Positions 34,269 to 41,892 of a DNA stretch of 64,000 bases are shown piece by piece. Made by a program: the position numbers and the translations under genes. Under the pieces are notes generated by a model. The model was not told the origin of the DNA. It did no database searches and saw nothing but the letters and a program-made list of their open reading frames with translations. The stretch covers positions 11,284-75,283 of the forward strand of contig CABUNJ010000010.1 in NCBI GenBank assembly GCA_902492935.1. Direction: 5' to 3'. Position 1 is the first letter of the stretch; each line of letters begins with the position of its first letter. This DNA comes from an uncultured Collinsella sp. GTDB taxonomy: Bacteria; Actinomycetota; Coriobacteriia; Coriobacteriales; Coriobacteriaceae.

Positions 34269-35702
34269 TTGTCTAAGGGGCCTTTGGTGACCGATGGCGA
34301 CCTCAAGGCGGCGGCGTCGGCGACGGCGTTCGCGGCAGATGCCATCGAGCGGCACATGTCGAGCGAGATGTACCGCAACGCCGTCACCGCGAACGAGTAC
34401 TACCGCCAGCACAACGTCACGATCAACCGTTTCGTGCAGAAGATCTACTCGTGCTCCGGTGCCGAGGCCGAGGACTTCACGGCCTCGAAGCTGAGGCTGG
34501 CGAGCAACCTGTTCAAGCGCCTAAACGTCCAGCGCTGCACGTACTCGCTCGGTAAGGGCGTGAGCTTCGTGGACGTCTCGGCGGGCGGCAAGGACACGAC
34601 CAAGGAGGGGCTTGGCGACCGCTTCGACGACGACGTCATGGAGATGGGGCTCAAGGCGCTCATCCACGGTGTGTCATTCCCGTTTTGGAACCTCGACCAC
34701 ATCGACGTGTTCACCGCCGACGAGTTCTGCCCGGTGTGGGACGAGTACTCGGGGGCGCTATACGCCGGCGTGAGGTTCTGGCGGCTCGACTCCGATCACC
34801 CGTGGCACGCGACCCTCTACGAGCAGGACGGCTACACGGAGATGGTGTCGGGCGGCAGCGGCTTCGACTTCGAGGTGGCCGAGGCCAAGCGCGCCTACAA
34901 GGTCACATATCAGGAGATACCGGCGGACGGGATGAAGCTGGCCGTCGATGCGGAGAACTACTCCCGCCTGCCAATCGTGGCGGTCTGGGGCAGCGACGCG
35001 CACCAGAGCACGCTCGTCGGCATGCGCGAGAGCATCGACGCCTACGACCTCATCAAGAGCGGCCTGGTGAACGACACGCGCGACTGCGCACAGATCTACT
35101 GGCTCATCAACGGAGCCGGCGGCATGGACGACAGGGACCTCGACCTGTGGCGGGCGAAGCTCAAGCTGACGCACGTGGCCGAGGTCGACGCCGAGCAGGG
35201 GCAGTCCGTGACGCCGTACACGCAGGAGGTGCCCGTCGAGGGCCGCAAGGAGACGCTGGCGCAGATCAAGGCCGACATCTACGAGGACTTCGGCGCGCTG
35301 GACGTCCACACCATCGCGGCTGGGGCGACCAACGACCATATCGACGCGGCATACCAGCCGATGGACGAGGAGGCCGCCGAGTTTGAGCGCCACATCCGCG
35401 AGGGTATCATGGACATCCTCGCATTGCAGGGCATCGAGGACACGCCTGTATTCACGCGCACTCGCATCAGCAACACCAAGGAGCAGGTCGAGACCGTGTG
35501 TCTGGAGGCCGAGTGGCTGGACGAGGAGACGATCCTGCGAAAGCTGCCGAACATCACGCCCGACGAGAGGGCGAAGATTTTGGAGCGCAAGCAGCGGGAG
35601 CAGGAGGAGCGCATGGCAGCGCTGCCGCCCGCCCTGGCGGCGAACGCGAAGGGTGCCCAGGAGGGCGACGAGGACGACGAGGACGAGGAAGGTGATGAGT
35701 GA
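34269..35702 (+). CDS. Portal protein (SPP1-gp6-like)
   Basis: Forms the dodecameric DNA gate of the head. The start is TTG seven bases after GGAGGGAGG; the earlier TTG lies upstream of that site. Typical portal segments: NEYYRQHNVTINRFV, the helical stem region, and an acidic tail (EGDEDDEDEEGDE). 477 aa. It overlaps the following gene by one base (TGATG). Confidence 0.9.
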   Translation: MSKGPLVTDGDLKAAASATAFAADAIERHMSSEMYRNAVTANEYYRQHNVTINRFVQKIYSCSGAEAEDFTASKLRLASNLFKRLNVQRCTYSLGKGVSFVDVSAGGKDTTKEGLGDRFDDDVMEMGLKALIHGVSFPFWNLDHIDVFTADEFCPVWDEYSGALYAGVRFWRLDSDHPWHATLYEQDGYTEMVSGGSGFDFEVAEAKRAYKVTYQEIPADGMKLAVDAENYSRLPIVAVWGSDAHQSTLVGMRESIDAYDLIKSGLVNDTRDCAQIYWLINGAGGMDDRDLDLWRAKLKLTHVAEVDAEQGQSVTPYTQEVPVEGRKETLAQIKADIYEDFGALDVHTIAAGATNDHIDAAYQPMDEEAAEFERHIREGIMDILALQGIEDTPVFTRTRISNTKEQVETVCLEAEWLDEETILRKLPNITPDERAKILERKQREQEERMAALPPALAANAKGAQEGDEDDEDEEGDE

Positions 35703-36604
35703 TGGCGGCATTGCAGGTGCTTGACGGCGAGCTGTGGCAGTGGGACACCGGGCGCGAGGTCGAGGTTGTCGGCTGCGAACAAGTGCATTTCGCCAAGTCG
35801 ACCACGGGGACGTGCTACACGGTCGAGGTCGCCGGCAACAAGGCGAAGATTCCCGACGAGCTGCTCCAGGCGGCTGGGCGCGTGTACGCATGGGCCTACA
35901 TCACGGACGAGGCATACGGCGGGCGCACGCGCATCGAGGCGCTCTGGGACGTAAAGAGGCGAGCCAAGCCCGCCGAGTACATCTACGAGCCGAGCGACCA
36001 GCGCACCATCAAGGACGCAGAGACGGCGCGAGACGAGGCTAAGACCGCGCAGAAGGCGGCGGAGGCCGCACGAGACAGGGCCGTCGCCGCCGAGGTCAAG
36101 GGGGCACGCGCCACGACGCTCGCCTCGGGCTCGAAGGCAACGGCGACGATGGAGAACAACGTGCTGGTCGTCGGCGTGCCGAAGGGGGACGCGCTGAGAT
36201 ACAGCGACCTCACCGCCGAGCAGATCGCGGAGCTCAAGAAGCCCGCGACGGACGCGGCGGCTGGCGTGAACAAGGTCAACAACGAGTTCAAGCAGCTCAT
36301 GGCTTCTGTCGAAACGGCGGAGAAGGGCCGCGCCGACGCCGAGGCGGGGCGCAAGGAGAAAGAGACCGAGCGCGGGCAGAACGAGACGGAGCGCAAGGAG
36401 GCTGAGGCCGGACGCAAGACCGCCGAGCAGAAGCGCGAGCAGGATTCGACCAAAGCCCTCGCCGACGCGCAGGCGGCTCTCAAGGACGCCAAGACGGCAG
36501 CCCTGAACTACCAGTCGATTATCGACTCGGCGGCTGCCGTGACGGCGCTGGGACTCAAGAAGGTAAACGGCAAGATTTGCCAGATTCGAAAGGTAGGTGC
36601 CTAA
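35702..36604 (+). CDS. Tail fibre/upper-baseplate-like coiled-coil protein
   Basis: The N-terminal ~100 residues (LDGELWQWDTGREVEVV ... RRAKPAEYIY) match a domain common at the start of fibre or upper-baseplate proteins of Gram-positive siphophages. It is followed by two coiled coils (about 100-130 and 215-280, rich in Ala/Glu/Lys/Arg heptads) and a small beta tail (LKKVNGKICQIRKV). 300 aa. It ends directly before the DGR target gene, so I infer that it forms the stalk carrying the diversified receptor-binding protein. Its place after portal instead of after the tail genes is unusual. Confidence 0.75.
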   Translation: MAALQVLDGELWQWDTGREVEVVGCEQVHFAKSTTGTCYTVEVAGNKAKIPDELLQAAGRVYAWAYITDEAYGGRTRIEALWDVKRRAKPAEYIYEPSDQRTIKDAETARDEAKTAQKAAEAARDRAVAAEVKGARATTLASGSKATATMENNVLVVGVPKGDALRYSDLTAEQIAELKKPATDAAAGVNKVNNEFKQLMASVETAEKGRADAEAGRKEKETERGQNETERKEAEAGRKTAEQKREQDSTKALADAQAALKDAKTAALNYQSIIDSAAAVTALGLKKVNGKICQIRKVGA

Positions 36605-38230
36605 ATGGCCGATACGCAGGCAACCGAGCAGGCAACCGAGGGGTTCGAGTACGCGGACCCGCTGGCATCGGACAAGGCGGTGTGGGCGCTTGTCGGCGCG
36701 GTAAAGAATCTGGGCGACCAGAAGTCGCTCGAGCGCGACGCCTCGACGGGCCGCTACTCCAACGAGAGCGTCGCCGCGATGGTGGACAAGCACAAGACGG
36801 GGCTGGTGTACACGTTCCTCATCCCGGCGGGCAGCCCCACTGACATCCAGCCGATGAGCGCCGCCGCGAAGCGCGTGGCCTCCACCGAGTTCGTGCCCGC
36901 GACGGCGACGAGCGCGGCTGTCGACCCGTTCGACACCGAGGGCGGCCCGTGGTTCCACGTGTCCGCCAACGCCGGTGCCGACGCCGACGGCGTGCCGTGG
37001 GTCGAGGCCATCGACGGCGTCGACTACGGCTTCTCGCGCGTGGACAACGGACGCGGCAACAACGTCTACGAGATCGCGCCGGTCGTGTGGCAGGCGGTCG
37101 AGGTGCTGACGAACGGCAGCCTGCTCGTCTCGTGGTCCGACAGCCGATTCAGCGGCTCGCAGCCGAACCCCAAGGCGTTGCTGCCGGACGGCACGCTGCG
37201 ACCGTACATGCTGACGCCGACGTATCCCATGAGCATCGACGCCGACGGGCGCCCGCGCTCCGTCTCGGGCGCGAAGGTCGCCAACCGCACGACGTCGCAC
37301 GACTCGCTCGTCGACCTTTGCAAGACCGCGACCACGGGCTACTCGGGCATGAGCGTCTATGACCAGTGGTATATCAACTTCCACCAGTTGACCAAGACGC
37401 TCTGCAAGTCCTCCCAGGTGGACTTCCCGGGTTGCACGGACTTCAACATCCAGATCCACCCCGCGCTCGCCGAGACGGGCGTCACGCGCGTGGTCGTCAC
37501 CGCCGAGCAGGCGGCGAAGATTCCCGTGGGTGCGTCGATGATGTACGGCACCGACACGGGCACCACGTGCCCAGACCGAGGCGCCGCGGCGGCGTACGAC
37601 GTGTTCGACGGCGCGGTCGTCGGCGGCAAGGAGACGCTCGCAGACGGCAACGTGGCGCTTCTCATGGACGTCGCCAAGGCGTTCGACACGACCGTGAACA
37701 CATGGCTCCAGAGTGCGCCGTGGTGCACGGGCAACACCGATGCCCTCGTGGGCGACGGCCAGGTGGCGAAGGACGGCAAGCATCCGTTCAAGGTCGGCGG
37801 CGTCGAGACGGGGCTGGGCCTGTGGGAGTTCATGGGCGATACGCTCTTTGTCTCCGACGGCACGGGCTTCGGCATCGCGGTCAACCCCGACACTCGCAAT
37901 GAGAAGAAGAACGCCGTGGCGGACGGGGTGTCCCCGACGGCGGCGTGCATGCCGACGGCAGATGGCTACATGCTCGACATCCAGTTCGTCAACGGCCTTA
38001 TCTTGGGAAAGGGGCTCGGCGGCTCGGCGACGACTGGTGTCGGCGACTACTTCTACTTCGACACATCCGGCGGTAAGGTCAAAGGCACAATCCGTCTGGT
38101 TCGGTTCCTCGGCAGCCTGCGGGGCGGCTCGGGTGCCGGTCTTCGTTACGCGTACTCGGGGAACTGGTCTGGTGGGGCCGCTTGGAACTTCGTCTCCCGG
38201 CTTTCTGCTACGGGCCGTAGCCGGGGGTGA
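36605..38230 (+). CDS. DGR target: receptor-binding protein with C-type-lectin-like variable C terminus
   Basis: A 541-aa protein starting at the base after the previous stop. The C-terminal ~150 residues (from about 390, HPFKVGGVETGLGLWEFMGD) look like the formylglycine/C-type-lectin-like fold used by DGR targets. The last 44 codons contain VR. Diversified residues relative to TR are 500, 504, 506 (silent), 507, 510, 517, 519, 521, 524, 526 and 533; invariant scaffold includes AGLRYA, Asn520 and WNFVSR. Protein sequence after VR (ATGRSRG) is unrelated to TR. Most likely the host-receptor tip of the tail. Confidence 0.92.
   Translation: MADTQATEQATEGFEYADPLASDKAVWALVGAVKNLGDQKSLERDASTGRYSNESVAAMVDKHKTGLVYTFLIPAGSPTDIQPMSAAAKRVASTEFVPATATSAAVDPFDTEGGPWFHVSANAGADADGVPWVEAIDGVDYGFSRVDNGRGNNVYEIAPVVWQAVEVLTNGSLLVSWSDSRFSGSQPNPKALLPDGTLRPYMLTPTYPMSIDADGRPRSVSGAKVANRTTSHDSLVDLCKTATTGYSGMSVYDQWYINFHQLTKTLCKSSQVDFPGCTDFNIQIHPALAETGVTRVVVTAEQAAKIPVGASMMYGTDTGTTCPDRGAAAAYDVFDGAVVGGKETLADGNVALLMDVAKAFDTTVNTWLQSAPWCTGNTDALVGDGQVAKDGKHPFKVGGVETGLGLWEFMGDTLFVSDGTGFGIAVNPDTRNEKKNAVADGVSPTAACMPTADGYMLDIQFVNGLILGKGLGGSATTGVGDYFYFDTSGGKVKGTIRLVRFLGSLRGGSGAGLRYAYSGNWSGGAAWNFVSRLSATGRSRG
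38095..38207 (+). repeat. DGR variable repeat (VR)
   Basis: 113 bases aligned without gaps to TR (38308-38420, offset 213). Fourteen positions differ: VR 38103, 38115, 38120, 38123, 38124, 38132, 38133, 38153, 38159, 38165, 38174, 38180, 38202 and 38203. In every case TR has A; the VR bases are G (9), T (4) and C (1). The other 92 non-A template positions are all identical. That is the signature of adenine-specific mutagenic retrohoming. Confidence 0.97.
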
Positions 38231-38266
38231 ATCAGGGCGTAGCCCTGAGAGGGGACTGGCCCCCTC
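38207..38266 (+). other. Hairpins just downstream of VR
   Basis: Three inverted repeats follow VR: GCTACGG/CCGTAGC (38207-38221), a 7-bp stem with a 3-base loop at 38232-38248 (TCAGGGC/GCCCTGA), and GAGGGG/CCCCTC at 38249-38266. In the Bordetella phage DGR, a GC-rich hairpin or cruciform next to the VR 3' end stimulates retrohoming; I infer the same role for the first. The stop codon of the target lies between the first and second. Confidence 0.65.
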
Positions 38267-38307
38267 CTAACCCCAAACAGGGATTCACGGTGAGGGCGGC
38301 GCTGGTT

Positions 38308-38420
38308 TCTGGTTCAGTTCCTCGGCAACCTGAGGAACGGCTCGAATGCCGGTCTTCGTTACGCGAACTCGAGGAACAGGTCTGGTAGGGCCACTTGGAA
38401 CTTCGTCTCCCGGCAATCTG
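38308..38420 (+). repeat. DGR template repeat (TR)
   Basis: Non-coding master copy of VR, lying between the target and the reverse transcriptase, same orientation. It contains 21 adenines, 14 of which are changed in VR. Read in the VR frame, its adenines sit in codons AAC/AAT (6), AGG (4), CAG, CAA, ACT and TAC. No combination of adenine changes in these codons can create a stop. The region 38231-38577 holds no protein gene; it is the RNA part of this system. Confidence 0.97.
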
Positions 38421-38448
38421 TCTATAAATCTCTACTCGCACCGTGTCT

Positions 38449-38480
38449 ACCGCGCCCGCCGCTTTCTGGCGGGACGCGGC
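38449..38480 (+). ncRNA. Structured spacer of the DGR RNA between TR and RT gene
   Basis: An 11-bp stem (38450-38460 with 38468-38479, one bulged A) with a 7-base loop lies in the TR-RT spacer (38421-38577). In the studied DGR, the RNA flanking TR downstream is needed for cDNA priming and RT binding, so this structure is a candidate for that function. Confidence 0.5.
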
Positions 38481-38577
38481 TTAGCCTGACTCCTTTGAGT
38501 GAAATTTGTCCGCAAGGCTCACGGGCTGGTAACCGCAAGGCGAACGCTCGTATGACAGACAGAAAGAGCTTTGATCT

Positions 38578-39609
38578 ATGAAAACCTACTGCAAGGGCCT
38601 CGAGCTCACGCGCAGAAGCGTCGTCGAGGCCCTGCACCGATGGAAGAAAAGCGACTCCGGCAAGGAGAACGGCTGGCGCGTCACCGACGAATACGGCACC
38701 GAGACGGCGTTCGTCGACCGCATCTGGCTAGAGCTCTCGACCGAGACGCTTACGTTCGAGCCGATTCGAACCTACCTGAAGCACGACCCGAACAGCGGCA
38801 AGCTGCGCGAGATAAGCGTCGAGAGCATCAAGCGGCAGGTGTGCAACTACCTGTGCGTTGGGGCACTCGAGCCGCTCCTTGCCGCCAAGGTCGGCTTCTG
38901 GCAGGTGTCGAGCGGCGTCAAGGGCAAGGGCGCGGCGCTGGGGATGCGCAAGCTCAGGCGCGCGGTTCACCGCTTCGCCTACCACCTACACGTTGACATC
39001 CGCAACTGCTACGGCTCGATGCAGACGGTGATAGTGGAGGGTCTGGTGGCGCGCTACGTCAAGAACAGCCAAGTCCTCTACCTGCTCCATTCGCTGCTGT
39101 CGACGATGAACGGCGTCCTTATCCTCGGCAGCTACCTGTCGCTTCGGTTGGCGGCGTTCGTGATCTCGTTCGCGTACCACGCGGTCGAGGAGGCGGCGAA
39201 GGAGCGGCGCGGCAAGCGCATGAGGCTCGCGGGATGTCAGGTGTGGTACGCCGACGACGGCTATTTTCTCGGCAACTCAAAGCGCTCGCTCAGGAAGGCC
39301 GCGGCCATCGCCGCACGCGTTTTGGGGCGGCTAGGATTGTCGCTGAAGCCGTGGAAGGTGAGGCGCAACGGCGCCGAGCCCATCGACTTCGCGGGCTATC
39401 GCATCTGGTGCGCTCGCGGGCGCCGGGTCGACTTGCGAAAGAGGCTCTGGAAACGACTGCGACGCGCGTTCGCGCGCTACATGCGCAGGCGCACCGAGCG
39501 CTTGGCGAGGCGCGTGTGCTCTTACTGGGGCTGGCTGAAAACGGCCGTCATGGAGCACCAGATGAACGTCAAGCGGTGCATATTCAACGCGGCGAGGGCC
39601 GTGGGTTAG
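38578..39609 (+). CDS. DGR reverse transcriptase
   Basis: A 343-aa RT that copies the TR RNA into mutated cDNA. N-terminal motifs: LREISVESIKRQV (76-88) and SSGVKGKGAALG (111-122). Motif A is HVDIRNCYGSM with Asp140, catalytic YADD is at 224-227, and the thumb is highly basic (about 280-315) with SYWGWLKTA near the end. The DGR-specific motif, normally [IVL]GxxxSQ, reads LGSYLSL (183-189): Gly and Ser are kept but the Gln is Leu. No Avd-type four-helix accessory gene lies in the cassette. The ribosome site before the ATG is weak (AGAAAGAG). Confidence 0.95.
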   Translation: MKTYCKGLELTRRSVVEALHRWKKSDSGKENGWRVTDEYGTETAFVDRIWLELSTETLTFEPIRTYLKHDPNSGKLREISVESIKRQVCNYLCVGALEPLLAAKVGFWQVSSGVKGKGAALGMRKLRRAVHRFAYHLHVDIRNCYGSMQTVIVEGLVARYVKNSQVLYLLHSLLSTMNGVLILGSYLSLRLAAFVISFAYHAVEEAAKERRGKRMRLAGCQVWYADDGYFLGNSKRSLRKAAAIAARVLGRLGLSLKPWKVRRNGAEPIDFAGYRIWCARGRRVDLRKRLWKRLRRAFARYMRRRTERLARRVCSYWGWLKTAVMEHQMNVKRCIFNAARAVG

Positions 39610-39619
39610 GAGGAAAAAT

Positions 39620-39961
39620 ATGGTTGTGAAGTCGGAGCGAACGGGCGAGAGGCCCGAGACGGTCGAGATCGCGGGAGCCGACGTCTGGCTGCGCCGCGGC
39701 ATCTCCGAGGGCGAGCGCGAGGATCAGGGCGGCGAGGGCGGTTCCGTCAAGGTGAAGGTGTTCACCTATGAGGAGCTGCACTTCACCGACCCGACGGGCG
39801 AGCTGACGGTCGATGGCGCAAAGGCCGACTTTGACACCGTCTGGGCGGCACACGAGGCGGACGGCATGAGCATGGAGGAGCAGATCGCATCGCTCCAGCA
39901 GCAGGTCGCCGACTCGCAGGCGGCCCTTCTCGAGCTCGGCGACATCGTTGGAGGTGAGTAA
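39620..39961 (+). CDS. Small tail-module protein after the RT, 113 aa
   Basis: Preceded by a perfect TAGGAGG. The N-terminal half is beta-rich and basic/acidic (VEIAGADVWLRRGIS, VFTYEELHFTDPTGE), and the C-terminal 35 residues are a predicted coiled coil (MEEQIASLQQQVADSQAALLEL). It does not look like the basic helical Avd protein. Similar small proteins follow receptor-binding genes in Gram-positive phages, so it may be a tail-fibre chaperone or part. Confidence 0.7.
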   Translation: MVVKSERTGERPETVEIAGADVWLRRGISEGEREDQGGEGGSVKVKVFTYEELHFTDPTGELTVDGAKADFDTVWAAHEADGMSMEEQIASLQQQVADSQAALLELGDIVGGE

Positions 39962-39962
39962 C

Positions 39963-40073
39963 TTGGCGAAGATCTACTACCGCGCCGTGAAAAGCGGCAA
40001 GCGCACGCTCGAGAGCGTTCCCGAGCGCTGGCGCGACGAGGTGCGCCAGATGCTAGAGGCAGACGGCGAGTAG
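39963..40073 (+). CDS. CD1375/XkdX-like small phage protein (36 aa)
   Basis: TTG start after GGAGGTGAG. AKIYYRAVKSGKRTLESVPE and WRDEVRQMLEAD resemble the short XkdX/CD1375-type proteins encoded just after tail-fibre genes. This supports reading 35.7-40.1 kb as a complete receptor-binding module moved next to the head genes. Confidence 0.68.
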   Translation: MAKIYYRAVKSGKRTLESVPERWRDEVRQMLEADGE

Positions 40074-40077
40074 GGAA

Positions 40078-40105
40078 GGGCCCCGGCTTCGGTCGGGGCC
40101 CTTTT
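40078..40105 (+). terminator. Intrinsic terminator closing the DGR module
   Basis: GGGCCCCGGC/GTCGGGGCCC with a TTCG-type loop runs into TTTT. A strong terminator inside the late region is unusual and implies antitermination or a separate promoter for the MuF-toxin gene. Confidence 0.88.
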
Positions 40106-40151
40106 CCGTTATGCGCGGGCGACCATGCGTGCCGACGATTGGAGGCGGCGC

Positions 40152-41891
40152 ATGGCGAAGGATAGCGCTCACGAGTTCTCAGACGCCGAGATTCGGGCGT
40201 TCGAGCGCGAGGTGGCGGGAGTGTACGGCGAGGCGAGTAAGACGGCCTACGCCAACCTCAAGCGCTATCTGGCGCAGTTCGAGGCCGACGACGAGAAGAT
40301 GCGCGAGCGGCTTGAGGCCGGCGCGATCACCAAGGCGCAATACAGGTCTTGGCGAAGCGGGAAGATAGCGGCTGGCAGGCGCTATCGAATCGTCCTCAAG
40401 CAGTGCGCCGAGGCCATGACGCGCGCGAACGTCGTCGCAGCCGCCGCCATCGAGGGCAGGCTGCCCGAGGTCTACGCAGAGAACTACAACTACGGCACGT
40501 GGCAGGTCGAGAGCGCCGTGGGCGTTGACACGGCCTACGCACTGCAGGACGCGTCAACCGTCCAGAGGCTGCTCACCGACCACGACAGCTACCTGCCAAA
40601 GCCGTCCGTCAACGTCGCCAAGGACGTGGCGTGGAACCGGCGGCTCATCGCCAACCAGATCACGCAGAGCGTGCTGCTCGGCGAGTCGATACCCAAGATC
40701 GCGAAGCGCATCCAGGACGTGGCGGGGTCCAACCGCGCGGCGGCGGTGCGTCTGGCGCGGACCTCGACGACGGCGGCGGAGAACGCCGGACGCGTCGACA
40801 GCTACAAGAGGGCCAAGGGGCTCGGCATCAAGGTGCAGCAGGAATGGATGGCGACGCTCGACGGGCGCACACGCTCGAGCCACAGAAAGCTCGACCGCGA
40901 GAAGGTGGAGGTCGGCGAGAAGTTCAGCAACGGGTGCCGCTACCCGGGCGACCCCGAGGCGCCGTATGCCGAGACGTGCAACTGCCGATGCACGCTGATT
41001 GCGTGCTGTGACGGGCTCGACGTGCTCGACGGCGAGCGTTTCAGTCGACTGCCCGAGGGCATGACCTACGAGGAATGGAAGGCGGGCAAGCCCGCCGTCA
41101 CCGGCGCGAAGCCCGCGAACCGCACCATCTCAGAGTTCATGGACATGCCCGGCACCAAGCGCAAGCTGGACGTGGCGGGCGTATCCAAGACCGAGGCGCG
41201 CAAGCGGCTCTCGCGGCAGCTCGAGGACTACGGCATACCGTCCGGCTCGTTCCGCAAGATGAGCGCAGGCGACCAGCAGAAGGTGTTGGACACGGCGCTT
41301 GCGCCCGGTTCGACGCCCATTGTCAACGGTCGGCGCGTTTTCAAGGAGATCAAGGGCGAGCATTCCGCAGGCTCCGACCTTGCCAAGGTCAACCCGAACT
41401 TTAAGACAAAGAAGGACAAAGACGGCAGGTACTCGTACAACTGCCAAAGGTGCGTTCCGGCGTATGAGGCGAGACGGCGTGGGCTCGACGTCGTTGCGAA
41501 GCCGGTTAAGATGAATAAGTGGGGGAAAATATCGGCATATGACCCCTTCGCGCGCGCCGAGTCGTACAAAAAGGTGTTTCCGGGGGCCACTTGGAAACGT
41601 GGTGGCGATAAGCCGGAGAAAGAAATAACGTCATTCCTCCTTGCGGTAAACGGGGACGCGAGGGCCGAGGTCTCCGTTTCCTGGGACCACGCGCTTTGCG
41701 GCAAGAGCGGACGACACGTTTTCGTTGCGGAAAAGACGGGAAACGCTATCAAGTTCATAGACCCACAGAGCGGCGATGAGGACGTGAGCTGGTATTTTGG
41801 TATAATCAAGGCCGAGGAGACGGAGTTCGCGCGAGTTGACGACGCCGAGTTTGGCGATCTTGTCGACGAGTGCCTGACGACAAGAGGTTGA
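40152..41891 (+). CDS. MuF head protein fused to a papain-like toxin domain
   Basis: The ATG six bases after GGAGG gives 579 aa. Residues about 20-280 form the SPP1-gp7/MuF minor head protein (ARTSTTAAENAGRVDSY, EWMATLDGRTRSSHRKLD, CNCRCTL). After a linker (about 300-400) the C-terminal ~170 residues resemble Tox-PL-type papain-like toxin domains: YNCQRCVPAYEARRRG with candidate nucleophile Cys431, His522 in GRHVFVAE and Asp537 in FIDPQSG. MuF-toxin fusions are a described class of phage-borne polymorphic toxins, thought to be carried in virions. Codons in this domain are less GC-rich than in the MuF half. Confidence 0.88.
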   Translation: MAKDSAHEFSDAEIRAFEREVAGVYGEASKTAYANLKRYLAQFEADDEKMRERLEAGAITKAQYRSWRSGKIAAGRRYRIVLKQCAEAMTRANVVAAAAIEGRLPEVYAENYNYGTWQVESAVGVDTAYALQDASTVQRLLTDHDSYLPKPSVNVAKDVAWNRRLIANQITQSVLLGESIPKIAKRIQDVAGSNRAAAVRLARTSTTAAENAGRVDSYKRAKGLGIKVQQEWMATLDGRTRSSHRKLDREKVEVGEKFSNGCRYPGDPEAPYAETCNCRCTLIACCDGLDVLDGERFSRLPEGMTYEEWKAGKPAVTGAKPANRTISEFMDMPGTKRKLDVAGVSKTEARKRLSRQLEDYGIPSGSFRKMSAGDQQKVLDTALAPGSTPIVNGRRVFKEIKGEHSAGSDLAKVNPNFKTKKDKDGRYSYNCQRCVPAYEARRRGLDVVAKPVKMNKWGKISAYDPFARAESYKKVFPGATWKRGGDKPEKEITSFLLAVNGDARAEVSVSWDHALCGKSGRHVFVAEKTGNAIKFIDPQSGDEDVSWYFGIIKAEETEFARVDDAEFGDLVDECLTTRG

Positions 41892-41892
41892 C

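Noticed and set aside
35279..37783. 834-codon minus-strand open frame over the fibre and DGR target genes
   Set aside because: Arg/Leu/Gly-rich shadow of plus-strand genes with no start signal.
38281..38577. Duplicate pseudogene of the target tail
   Set aside because: The 113-nt copy differs from VR only at adenines and lies before an RT; it is a DGR template, not a decayed gene.
38578..39609. Group II intron or retron reverse transcriptase
   Set aside because: No intron domains V/VI or maturase domain, and no msr/msd-like structure; a matching TR/VR pair is present instead.
39620..39961. Avd accessory protein of the DGR
   Set aside because: The protein is not a basic four-helix bundle; it has a beta-rich half and a short coiled coil.
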